Shown in pieces: positions 57,301 to 63,861 of a stretch of 64,000 bases of DNA. The notes below the pieces were generated by a model that saw only the letters and a list, made by a program, of their open reading frames with translations, made no database searches and was not told where the DNA came from. The position numbers and the translations under genes are program-made. Location of the stretch: positions 1 through 64,000 of the forward strand of contig JAVLUZ010000153.1 of the NCBI GenBank assembly GCA_036768485.1, given 5' to 3'. How positions within the stretch are numbered: the stretch's first letter is position 1; the number at the start of each line of letters is the position of its first letter. The stretch is from Mermis nigrescens (taxonomy: Eukaryota; Nematoda; Enoplea; Mermithida; Mermithidae).

Positions 57301-58797
57301 AATAAGATGAAAGTTAGAAAAATTCGCGTTTTTCCAAGACTTGGGGGGACCATAGGTGGGCAGCACCGAAATTTTGGGGGTAAGTGAAAAAATTTCTGGG
57401 GGGGAAGGTAAAAAGTTTTCAAAGGTCAAAAAATGGACTCTACTGCCCATACCCCCAAACCCCCCACGCCCACGTGTGCTTGGGACTCGGAATTCCAGGT
57501 GGAAATGAATTGGCCTTAGACCCCAAAATTATTTAGTTACTGCCTATGTATGTGTAATATATCAGTGTCAACCATACCTGGGCGTGAAGGGGGGTTTGGC
57601 GGTAAGCACCCCTGAGATACCAAAATACCCCCCAGAATTCAATTTTTGAAATTTTTTTGATTTTTTCCGCAATTTTTTGATGCCAATGGATAGTGCTGGA
57701 TGAGAAACATTGAACAACGGTGTTTTTTCGCCATGCCACTATCTTTAAGGCCATTTTTTACCTTTGAAAAATCTTGCACCCCCGGAATTGTATGTGCGGC
57801 CTACCTATGGTGGTGTGAACTTCTTTTGTGGACGCTGTCAATTATTCATCTGTTTTTTGGCCTAGTTTATCTTACTTTGTCCAAAAAACTTCTTTTTGAT
57901 CGAATAAGCGATATTTTGGAGAAGGAACAATTTTTTAATTATTTTTTCCGGATAGGACCATACCTGGGCGTGGGGTGGGGGTTTTGGGGGTATGCACCCC
58001 TTTCCCGAGAAACCAAAACACCCTCCCAGAATTCAATTTTTGGATTTTTTTGTTTTTTTAGCAATTTTTGGTGCCAATGGATAGTGCTCGATGAGAAACG
58101 TTGAAAAATTGTGTTTTTTCACCATACTACCATTTTTAAGGTCATTTTTTACCTTTGAAAAAATCTTGCACCCCCAGAACTTTAGTGGCACCCATAGGTG
58201 GGCGGCACCAAAGTTCCGGGGAGAGAAGTGCAAGATTTTTCAAGGGTCAAAATGGCCTTAAAAATGGTGGTATGGCGAAGAAACACCATTTTTCAACGTT
58301 TCTCATCAAGCACTATCCATTGGCATCAAAAGTTGCGAAAAAAACAAAAAATTTCAAAAATTGAATTCTTTGGGGGGGGGGTATTTTGATTTCCGGGGGT
58401 ATTTTGGTTTCTCGGGGGGGGGGACACATCCCCTACGCCCAGGTATGGTGGCACCCACCTATGGATAGGACGCCTATTTTTTCTGTGCATTGAAAAATTG
58501 TTCAGGTGATTCAATAGATGTACCAATATCGTGTTTTTTCCCATCCATTTCGGTTGCTTTCAGAAAGATTGGAATGATCTTGACTGGAACGAAGATGAGC
58601 AGGATCAAAATGCGATCGAAGGGAGTGAAGAGGAGGAATTTTTGAGCCTTAGTAAATCAACGAAAGTGCGTCGAAAAGAAGCGACTGAATCGAGTGATGA
58701 CGAAACGCATGGCGACGCCGTGAATGAAGAATTAGCAGAGGATTCAGAAGACGAAAGTGAAAGCAACGATGAGGCGAATCCCATGGAAATTGGCTGA
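38680..58797 (+). CDS. WDR43: WDR43/Utp5 homologue, C-terminal half, six exons
   Basis: Exons 38680-38850, 44810-44925, 48492-48555, 50548-50728, 52762-52811 and 58564-58797 join in one frame (816 nt, 271 residues plus stop), each bounded by AG and GT. The protein matches the Utp12 domain and acidic tail of WDR43, a subunit of the small-subunit processome (t-UTP group) needed in the nucleolus for pre-rRNA transcription and processing. Landmarks: LSILLAQGLQSGDKHILDQ, VPQLLKELSYRLKTKT, PYIKWLRYSLIKNLSYIS, YEFESRVNLMDSMLKLQGKV, then a Glu/Asp/Ser-rich tail. The family protein is about 600-700 residues, so the N-terminal WD40 propeller must be upstream, probably left of the window. Introns are 2.0-6.0 kb and packed with transposons. 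Confidence 0.82.
38895..39104. mobile_element. MITE, family CATACATGTAA
   Basis: Starts CATACATGTAAG and ends TTAAATGTATG (inverted). Shares GCCAGAAAATTT, GATTTTTGGAAAAAA and GAGCCGTTAAAT with 55039-55333 and, in part and inverted, with 47390-47565. It begins 44 bp after exon a, in intron 1. Confidence 0.6.
39283..39352. repeat. (TAA)n microsatellite, tail of LINE family D
   Basis: About 70 bp of nearly pure TAA/ATT repeat. On the - strand it follows AATAAAGTTTT, so it is the simple-repeat 3' tail of the LINE remnant described next. Confidence 0.8.
39439..41170. mobile_element. hAT-like non-autonomous element with (CCCCGA)n subterminal repeats
   Basis: Perfect 16-bp terminal inverted repeats CAGTGATCGTACGGGG and CCCCGTACGATCACTG. 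Flanked by a perfect 8-bp duplication CTGGATAC (39431-39438 and 41171-41178). CCCCGA tandem repeats lie inside each end (39453-39510, 41083-41145). The interior has GC palindromes (about 39867, 40582, 40815) but no transposase. Open frames at 40117 and 40760 have no recognisable domain. Confidence 0.9.
41996..43147. mobile_element. foldback element with GGACCCG-type subterminal repeats
   Basis: Ends TAGGGGTGTCTCGGG and CGGCACACCCCTA are inverted. Inside the left end are about four copies of a roughly 42-bp repeat with GACCCGAGGTTGTCCAAAA (42060-42180); related repeats lie inside the right end (43018-43135). A GC palindrome is at 42660. The 103-residue frame at 42691-43002 resembles nothing I know. 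No clear target duplication. Confidence 0.65.
43148..44809. other. rest of WDR43 intron 1
   Basis: AT-rich with a G homopolymer near 43167. No paired element ends or coding sequence that I can support. Confidence 0.4.
44810..44925 (+). CDS. WDR43: WDR43 exon b
   Basis: Acceptor CATTCACTATAG, donor ACCGA|gtatgt. Ends after two bases of a codon. Codes for QVFDKCDDAVIISTVEHL and the VPQLLKELSYRL helix of the Utp12 domain. Confidence 0.82.
45040..45225 (+). pseudogene. LINE family B 3' UTR fragment
   Basis: CTCGCATGTCCCATTACTAA, then TTAGTAATAAAATTTC and a TTTC-rich tail, matching 11140-11250. Only the 3' end is present. It lies in intron 2 of WDR43 in the gene's sense. Confidence 0.75.
45909..46745. 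mobile_element. hAT-like non-autonomous element, TIR TAGTGATGTCCC
   Basis: Left end TTAGTGATGTCCC, right end GGGACATCACTA. Flanked by ATTTTGC on both sides (45902-45908, 46746-46752), 7 of an expected 8 bp. Inside each end are CCGGTGC/GCACCGG-rich repeats. No transposase. Confidence 0.8.
46850..47389. mobile_element. hAT-like element, TIR CAGGCCCGTAT
   Basis: Left CAGGCCCGTATCCAGGATTT, right CCTGAATACGGGCCTG (inverted), each followed by a G or C run. No convincing target duplication. Its interior resembles 56100-56371 in reverse (AGATACGCTC-type segment). Confidence 0.6.
47390..47565. repeat. fragment of the CATACATGTAA MITE family
   Basis: Contains CGGCCAAAAATTCGAT and ends CTTACATGTATG, the complement of the family terminus. 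The frame 47206-47622 that crosses it is not a gene. Confidence 0.45.
47574..48424. mobile_element. hAT-like element with GC-palindrome subrepeats, exact 8-bp duplication
   Basis: Starts CAGGCCGCCG and ends GGATACGGGCCTG. Flanked by a perfect duplication GTCTTATC (47566-47573 and 48425-48432). Internal units of about 110-150 bp, each with a CAAATTTGAG word and a GC palindrome, occur at about 47670, 47770, 47877, 48135 and 48238. The same units occur inverted in 55699-56371. The element ends 60 bp before WDR43 exon c. Confidence 0.8.
48492..48555 (+). CDS. WDR43: WDR43 exon c
   Basis: Acceptor TTTGTTTTACAG, donor TCG|gtgagt. A 64-nt exon completing the split codon, then PYIKWLRYSLIKNL. It ends in phase 0. 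Confidence 0.8.
49316..49572 (+). mobile_element. hAT-like MITE, family CATACCTGGGCG, exact duplication
   Basis: 257 bp flanked by GTCTGGAC on both sides (49308-49315, 49573-49580). Carries the family core (ACACCATTTTTCAACTTTCT, CTATCCATTGGCATCA). It lies in WDR43 intron 3. Related CCCAGAATT-rich fragments follow to 49800 and at 50280-50410. Confidence 0.85.
50548..50728 (+). CDS. WDR43: WDR43 exon d
   Basis: Acceptor CATGTTGACTCAG, donor GATG|gtacgt. Codes for the last Utp12 helices (NAEVLELICSYYYEFES to YEDG). Confidence 0.82.
50817..51363. mobile_element. hAT-like element, TIR CAGGGGCGT
   Basis: Left CAGGGGCGTCACCAG, right CTGGTTACGCCCCTG (inverted). Flanks AGAAGGGG and GGAAGGAG match at 6 of 8. 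A diverged GC palindrome lies near 51045. No ORF of note. Confidence 0.65.
52236..52670. mobile_element. hAT-like MITE, family CACTG-T8-GTACAA, exact duplication
   Basis: 435 bp with ends CACGGTTTTTTGTA and TACAAAAAAAACACTG. Flanked by TCCATCAA on both sides (52228-52235, 52671-52678). Carries CTTTGTACAT and TGTACAAAG words and a GC palindrome at 52437. Related ends occur at 60030, 62344 and 63862. Confidence 0.85.
52762..52811 (+). CDS. WDR43: WDR43 exon e
   Basis: Acceptor CCTCATCGTCAG, donor GAA|gtaagc. A 50-nt exon that completes the split Asp codon and codes for TESEADNQEMNESASE, the start of the acidic tail. It is supported by frame continuity on both sides. Confidence 0.75.
53446..54997 (+). 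pseudogene. mariner transposon with broken transposase
   Basis: Ends CGAGAGGCGTTCAAAAAGTT and AACTTTCTGAACACCCCTCG are mariner-type inverted repeats between TA dinucleotides (53444-53445, 54998-54999). Transposase remnants in several frames run in order: TRTVFNIIHNHWLMSKG-type N-terminal part, EDETCFYH (first catalytic Asp), KHADSPPPRKFGTVKSTGK, IDYMPHNTTITGDYYAKLM, LLLHDN (second Asp), and after the MITE NHLPYSPDLAR (third Asp). Stops and frameshifts are frequent. It lies in the last WDR43 intron. Confidence 0.88.
54423..54661 (+). mobile_element. hAT-like MITE inserted in the mariner transposase
   Basis: 239 bp, family CATACCTGGGCG, flanked by GCTGCCAC (54415-54422) and GCTGCTAC (54662-54669). 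It separates the second catalytic Asp of the mariner transposase from the third. Confidence 0.82.
55039..55333. mobile_element. MITE, family CATACATGTAA, with 8-bp duplication
   Basis: 295 bp, starting CATACATGTAAC and ending TTAAATATGTG. Flanks GTTGGCAG (55031-55038) and GTTGGTAG (55334-55341) match at 7 of 8. Related to 38895-39104. Confidence 0.75.
55488..57345. repeat. foldback structure with CCAAGTC / GACTTGG repeats
   Basis: The left arm (55488-55690) is full of TTCCAAG and CCAAGTC words, the right arm (57108-57345) of CTTGGAA and ACTTGG words, so the arms are inverted. The middle holds the hAT-like element 55699-56371 and AT-rich filler. Termini and duplication are not resolved. Confidence 0.5.
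55699..56371. mobile_element. hAT-like element with GC-palindrome subrepeats, 8-bp duplication
   Basis: Starts CAGGGCCGTATCCAGG and ends CCTGGTTACGGGCCTG. Flanks AGTCCGTT (55691-55698) and AGTCCATT (56372-56379) match at 7 of 8. Three GC palindromes at about 55862, 55955 and 56050. It is an inverted relative of 47574-48424. Confidence 0.8.
57351..57478 (+). mobile_element. internally deleted MITE, family CATACCTGGGCG
   Basis: Both family ends are present (CATAGGTGGGCAGCACC and CACGCCCACGTGTG), but most of the core is gone, leaving about 128 bp. Flanking octamers GGGGGGAC and CTTGGGAC match weakly. Confidence 0.6.
57573..57812 (-). mobile_element. hAT-like MITE, family CATACCTGGGCG
   Basis: About 240 bp in the - sense, starting CATACCTGGGCG. 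Flanks GTGTCAAC (57565-57572) and GTGTGAAC (57813-57820) match at 7 of 8. Confidence 0.72.
57959..58463. mobile_element. head-to-head MITE dimer flanked by one 8-bp duplication
   Basis: Two inverted copies of the CATACCTGGGCG MITE (57959-58197 in - sense, 58189-58456 in + sense) overlap at CCCATAGGTGGGCGGCACC. The pair as a whole is flanked by a perfect duplication GATAGGAC (57951-57958, 58464-58471), so it probably moved as one unit. It ends 100 bp before the last WDR43 exon. Confidence 0.8.
58564..58797 (+). CDS. WDR43: WDR43 exon f (last), acidic C-terminus
   Basis: Acceptor CGGTTGCTTTCAG, stop TGA at 58795-58797. Very acidic 77-residue tail (DWNDLDWNEDEQD, SEDESESNDE), as in other WDR43 proteins. 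The 3' UTR follows. Confidence 0.82.
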   Translation, partial: KDWNDLDWNEDEQDQNAIEGSEEEEFLSLSKSTKVRRKEATESSDDETHGDAVNEELAEDSEDESESNDEANPMEIG

Positions 58798-58875
58798 AGT
58801 TCCCAGTTTTTCTGCGGATCTGATCGATTTATAACGAGATAAAAGACATTTGCTGTAGATCGCTGATATTTTTTC

Positions 58876-58881
58876 ATTAAA
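58876..58881 (+). terminator. WDR43 poly(A) signal candidate
   Basis: ATTAAA 79 bp after the stop codon. No better hexamer lies closer. Confidence 0.5.
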
Positions 58882-59062
58882 TGGATATATTTTATGTAAA
58901 GCTACGATTGCGCAACAACTTTGCTCTTAAGTGAATTATAGTGGTTAAATAAATCCAAGGAAGTTTGTACGAAAGGGTGACGGTAGACGCAGCAAAAGTG
59001 GTTTGATGGTGAGATTCCGATTGGGTATTGAGACGATTTTTTCGAAAAACATCAAAAATATT

Positions 59063-59466
59063 CTACACAAAGTGATTTTCCCGTGCAGTGAGTTCCTTCA
59101 CGTACGAATATAATGTTCCATGTGGATAATTTAGTCTGCCGCGAATATTTTTCAGCAAACCTCTCGGCGTAACTACGTGTAATAGTGAGTACATAAAGAA
59201 TTTACTGTATTTTGCAGATCCAAAAGCCATTCTTGTACTTATCATCAATGCTGCTTTTGTTGTAATCGATATGAATTTCCTGAAAATCGGTTATTTGTAT
59301 AGGTTGTTAAATTACGAATCGTTCCAATAGGTTTTGTGCTTAAATTGTTTCGGTATTTCGAAATTATGGAATATAGGTAAATGCACAACGCTGCAAAAAT
59401 CAGTGGCAATAGCGATGTGAGATTAGGTTGTAGCTTAACTTCTCCTTCGTATTGTGACAAGTGCAT
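59063..59466 (-). CDS. possible end of a convergent host gene, unidentified
   Basis: Two adjoining - strand frames look protein-like. 59245-59466 begins MHLSQYEGEVKLQPNLTSLL and has a membrane-like segment LLPLIFAALCIYLYSII. 59063-59248 ends VTPRGLLKNIRGRLNYPHG, TLYSYVKELTARE, then a stop. A small intron between them is possible (AG sites near 59280 and 59180) but not certain. It would be tail-to-tail with WDR43, with stops about 270 bp apart. I do not recognise the protein. Chance ORFs cannot be excluded. Confidence 0.33.
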
Positions 59467-59559
59467 TCCAAGTTTGAGCTAAACTTCCAGTTACATAGGT
59501 AGATAATTTTTCAACTCCAGCCAGAATGAGCGTGGGGTTCTGTGGTAAGCCCTCAGAAT

Positions 59560-59825
59560 CACACCTGGGCGTCGGGGGTTTGGGGGGTATGCACCCCAGA
59601 AACCAAAATACCCCCCACCCCCAGAAATCAAAATACCCCTCCCCCAGAATTCAATTTTTGAAAATTTTTTTCGTTTTTTTCACAATTTTTTGATGCCAAT
59701 GGATAGTGCTTGATGAGAAACGTCGAAAAATGGTGTTTTTATCGCCATACCACCATTCTTAAGGCCATTTTTTTGACCTTCAAAAAAATCTTGCACCCCC
59801 AGAATTTTCTTGCTGCCCACGTATG
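59560..59825 (-). mobile_element. hAT-like MITE, family CATACCTGGGCG, exact duplication
   Basis: 266 bp from CACACCTGGGCG to CCCACGTATG, flanked by CTCAGAAT on both sides (59552-59559, 59826-59833). Confidence 0.87.
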
Positions 59826-60349
59826 CTCAGAATTAAAATTTTCAAATCTTTTTTTTCAATGGAATATATTCGTAGAAACCGATAAGACGTCGAAAATAGT
59901 CTTTTCTAGCCCTCTTCTTTGTTCTATGAAATGTATTGCCGATTCCTGAATTCACTTATTTCCTTTGCTTCTTTATTATAACTGCACACAACGACATAAG
60001 CGAAGAACGGAATGATACGTAGTCACAGTCACTGTTTTTTTTTTGTACAAGCCTCTTTGTACATGTACAAAGATCTCCGGGAAAGTCATTGTACGAGCGA
60101 AAATTTTTTTGTACATATAATGTATAGATATGCAATTGAATGTACACATTTTAACAACTACTAGATTGTTATCCGTGACCCGCACGTTTCGCAAAAGGTG
60201 TAACTTTGTCCTAAATTCAGCTGGTTATATTAGTTCGGCCCGGAACGCCAAAATTTTCATGAGTCTTACGTTGAAATTACACATAAAATTCGACTCAGTA
60301 AGTTAAAATGACTTGTGTTACACAATTAAAAATAATAAGCAGTTGCAAT

Positions 60350-60590
60350 CACACCTGGGCGTGGGGGGGGGTTTGGGGGGTATGCACCCCCCAGAAACCA
60401 AAATACCCCCCCAGAATTCAATTTTGAAAATTTTTTTCGTTTTTTTCGCAATTTTTTGATGCCAATGGATAGTGCTTGATGAGAAACGTCGAAAAATGGT
60501 GTTTTTATTGCCATACCACCATTTTTAAGGCCATTTTTCGACCTTCAAAAAAATCTTGCACCCCCCAGAATTTTTTGCTGCCCACGTATG
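60350..60590 (-). mobile_element. hAT-like MITE, family CATACCTGGGCG, exact duplication
   Basis: 241 bp, CACACCTGGGCG to CCCACGTATG, flanked by GTTGCAAT on both sides (60342-60349, 60591-60598). The best-preserved copy and a good type member of the family. Confidence 0.9.
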
Positions 60591-60622
60591 GTTGCAATAT
60601 GCTGACTGAATCTCATAATATA

Positions 60623-61948
60623 CCGGGTGGCTAATAACCTTTTGCTAGGGGGGTAAACCATACTTGTACTTATACTTGTGTTTCGTGTTATAGGTCATTT
60701 TAAAGCTTATTCAAATTAGAATTGATTCATATACATGGCGGGTCAGTACGACAGCGAACAGCAGAGAATTATCGATCGAATTAAATGTGTTGCATTTCGC
60801 GAGGCACGAGATTCTGGCGCAACATTCATCAACCGGTATTGGATTGCTCAAAAATTGAATCGCAGTGTTCGCTGGGTTACAGACATTTGGAACAAGTCTG
60901 CTAATGACTGTTTTACGGAATTTGGACCCGGTGCTCCTTTAAAATTGTCACAAGAGAGCAAAAACATCATCGAATCTGGAAATCATAAACAACGAAAAAG
61001 CAACCGAAAAATGGCTGCTGAAATTTTTCAAAAGCGAGACAAAATTGTTTGCAAAGACACGATTCGCAATTATCGTCATCAGCAGGGCCTAAAGCCGTTT
61101 CACGTTATTTCTAAACCATTGAAAACAGACACTCACGTTGCTGATCGTTTGTGGCTTTGTGATTGGCTGTCAGATTGGGATGAAACGGACTTTTTGCACT
61201 TGGCGCCGTCGGATGAATTTTTTGTTTATGCAATTCGAAAGCCAAACTTTCAAAATGATCGAATTTGGGCAAAAAGCCTTTCAGACATTGAGGACAATGA
61301 TCATTATCGCCAAATGGTTCGCCATCCGACTTGCATTGGAATTTTTGTCATGTTTACGGCACGCAAACTCATGTGGGTGATAAAAGAGAAAGGCGAGACG
61401 TGGGATGGTGCCTATTTTCGGGAATCAATTTTGACTGATCATGTAATACCGTTTTTAAATGACCCAGAAAACGTTTTGGTTGTTGGCGAGGCTGTTTTTG
61501 TTCACGACAAGGCCCCGTGCATGCGAGCTAATGCAACGCAACAGCTCTTGAAACAAGCAAACGTTGAATTTTGGGGTAACGATGTTTGGCCCGGAAATTC
61601 GCCCGATTTGAACGTCGCTGAAAACATTGGGGCCATTCTCAAAGATGAAGTTGAGGCCCAAATGCTTGCAGAAATAGGACCTGGTCGATATTCCTATGAA
61701 ACTTTGCGCAAAAATATTGAAAACGTTTTGATAAGTCTCGAAAACAGGCCTGATTTGTTTGTTGATTTATTGTGTTCGTACCCAAATCGTTTGAAAGCTG
61801 TTTGTTCAGCCGGTGGTAGGCACACTGATTATTAATTTGTCACCAATAAATTCCGTTTTGAATTCTCTATCTAACGGTATATTCGGTTTTTCCCCAAACC
61901 TTACAGTAGTAGCGCTGACCCCCTAGCAAAGGTTATTAAGCCACCCGG
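60623..61948 (+). mobile_element. Tc1/mariner-superfamily transposon, structurally complete
   Basis: 1326 bp with inverted repeats of about 30 bp (CCGGGTGGCTAATAACCTTT and AAAGGTTATTAAGCCACCCGG-type end) inside TA dinucleotides (60621-60622, 61949-61950). One uninterrupted transposase ORF fills it. AATAAA lies shortly after the stop (near 61846). It is inserted in the hAT-like element 60030-62344. Confidence 0.9.
60735..61835 (+). CDS. Tc1/mariner-type transposase, 366 residues, DD37E pattern
   Basis: Cut-and-paste transposase acting on the flanking inverted repeats. The N-terminal 110 residues form a likely paired HTH region (NRYWIAQKLNRSVRWVTDIW and NRKMAAEIFQKRDKIVCKDT). The catalytic domain has a first Asp candidate in LAPSDEFFVYAI, the second Asp in AVFVHDKAPCM, and NSPDLNVAENIG, where 37 residues separate the second Asp from Glu (32 to the Asp in SPDL). 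That spacing suits DD37E families known from insects. The ORF has no stop or frameshift, starts at the first ATG after the left repeat and has normal length for the superfamily. It may be active. Confidence 0.85.
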   Translation: MAGQYDSEQQRIIDRIKCVAFREARDSGATFINRYWIAQKLNRSVRWVTDIWNKSANDCFTEFGPGAPLKLSQESKNIIESGNHKQRKSNRKMAAEIFQKRDKIVCKDTIRNYRHQQGLKPFHVISKPLKTDTHVADRLWLCDWLSDWDETDFLHLAPSDEFFVYAIRKPNFQNDRIWAKSLSDIEDNDHYRQMVRHPTCIGIFVMFTARKLMWVIKEKGETWDGAYFRESILTDHVIPFLNDPENVLVVGEAVFVHDKAPCMRANATQQLLKQANVEFWGNDVWPGNSPDLNVAENIGAILKDEVEAQMLAEIGPGRYSYETLRKNIENVLISLENRPDLFVDLLCSYPNRLKAVCSAGGRHTDY

Positions 61949-62588
61949 TACACTCAATTTGCTTATGAATTTAATGCAACGCAAGAGTCAATTTTATCTT
62001 CAAACGGCAGAAAACAGTGCAAAGTTGTATAATACTTCCTTTTCTGCATAAAATCTTTATAAAACAGTAGAAATAGATGTAAAAGATGCTTCAATCTGTA
62101 CAAAGTTGCTTACAGATAGATTTTTGGAGTGTTAACAGCCCGCGCTTGGAGCTAAATAGAATGTAATTATGATGCTCGGCGCGAAGCGCCGAAAATTTAT
62201 AGAAATTTCGCTAAAAAATACTCCAAAAAAACATTAAAATTAATATTACTTTGCCCCAAAAAGTCTTTGTACATTGTACAAAGATGGCTTCGAAAATCTT
62301 TGTACGAGCCTCAAAATCTTTGTCTCGTACAAAAAAAAACAGTGGTCACATATATACCTACATACGTATAGGTACCTAAGTTACATGCGATTCTTCGTCT
62401 AAATTTAGATCGCAATACTGGCGCAGCATACGTTCTTCCCAAATCAGTCGTTCAATAGCTTCAGCTTTAGGCCTTAAACTGAAATAGAATCGAAAATAAA
62501 TTCAACGTAGACGAGTAATGTTCACCGAAATGCAGATTTATAGAGGTTGTCTTTACATCAATTTTGTCCAAATCACTCGTCTGCTTAA

Positions 62589-63101
62589 CATGCTGGCGTG
62601 GGGAGTTTAAGGTATGACCCCCAAAAACAAAATAATCCCCCTACGGAAATTCAATTTTCGAAATTTTTTACAGCTTTTTCTGCAATTTTTCGATGCCAAT
62701 GGATAGTGCCATACGTGGGCAGCAAGAAAATTCTGGGAATTGCAAGATTTCTCAAAGGTCAAACAATTGCCATCAAAAATGGTGGTATAGCGAAAAAACA
62801 CCATTTTTTGACGTTTCTCATCGAGCACTATCCATTGGCATCAAACAATTGCGAAAAAACGAAAAAAAATTTCAAAATTCAATTCTGGGAAGGGGGAGGG
62901 GGGTATTTTGAATTCTGGGGGTATTTTGGTTTCTCGGGAGTGCATACCCCCAACCCCCGCCTAGGTGTGGATAGTGCTCGATGAGAAACGTTGAAAAATT
63001 GCTTTTTTGCCATACCACCATTTTTTAAGGCCATTTTTCGACCTTTGAAAAAAGGTCCTGCACCTCCGCCAGAACTTTGGTGCCGCCCACCTATACTTGC
63101 A
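62589..63101. mobile_element. MITE of family CATACCTGGGCG interrupted by another copy of itself
   Basis: The outer copy (- sense) is 62589-62709 plus 62970-63101: the GATGCCAATGGATAGTGC core is split and resumes as GATAGTGCTCGATGAGAAAC. Its right end is CCGCCCACCTATA. Confidence 0.75.
62710..62969 (+). mobile_element. inner MITE copy with exact 8-bp duplication
   Basis: 260 bp from CATACGTGGGCAGC to CTAGGTGTG, flanked by GATAGTGC on both sides (62702-62709, 62970-62977). The duplication comes from the outer MITE's own core. Confidence 0.87.
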
Positions 63102-63460
63102 ATGCCTATTTCTCATAGAATAGCAATTTGTATTCGAACTTAGACTACCAATAAATTGCGAGAAAAATGCATATGTAGGTAAATCGAGAATGGTGCGACT
63201 ATTGTCGCTTTTGCGCTACAATATTTCACCGGCAAATGATACCTTGCCTACCGAGCACAGGCTGCAGTCAAAAAAGGAGACAATGTCAAATTATTTACAT
63301 TTTAAAAGTTTTCATTCCTTTTTAAAAAAGTTTTAAAATGTCAGAAGTTATTCCGCAAAAAGTACCCATTAGAAAATCGATCTATAAATCTAGTGCTGAA
63401 GTTTTATGGGGGACGGGGTTCCTACCAAGTTCTGCGTTGCCACAAGGCACGCATTAGTCC

Positions 63461-63680
63461 TACTAGGTGGACGCACCAAGATTCTGAGGCTACAAGATTT
63501 TCAAAGGTCAAAAAATAGCCTCAAATGGTGGATAAGTGTGTATGGCAAAAAAACACCATTTCAGCGTTTCTCATGAGCACTATCCATTGGCATCAAAAGA
63601 TTGCGAAAAACGCGAAAAACCTTCAAAAATTGAATAAGGTGTTTTGGTTTCTCAGGGAGGGTGTGAACCCCCAACCCTAG
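63461..63680 (+). mobile_element. degenerate MITE, family CATACCTGGGCG
   Basis: The core survives (CTATCCATTGGCATCAAAAG, ACACCATTTCAGCGTTTCTC), but both ends are eroded. Confidence 0.6.
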
Positions 63681-63861
63681 CCAGAACTAGTGACAGTCAC
63701 TGCACGAAGTATCTTTTACAATGATCCTCGTGAAGCATTAATAAATAGAGCGAACAACTTTTCAATGCCGTGAAAACTGGCAAAGACCAAGAAAATGTAG
63801 CAGCTAAATTTCAATCAAACGTTGCACATCTGTTGACAACTCCACAAATTACCCTTCCATA

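Larger units (their letters stand above)
60030..62344. mobile_element. hAT-like element, family CACTG-T8-GTACAA, with two nested insertions
   Basis: Left end CACTGTTTTTTTTTTGTACA, right end TACAAAAAAAAACAGTG. Flanks GTCACAGT and GTCACATA share six bases. Words CTTTGTACAT and GTACAAAGAT occur near both ends and a GC palindrome is at 62177. A MITE (60350-60590) and a Tc1/mariner element (60623-61948) sit inside, so the original element was about 0.7 kb. Confidence 0.65.
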
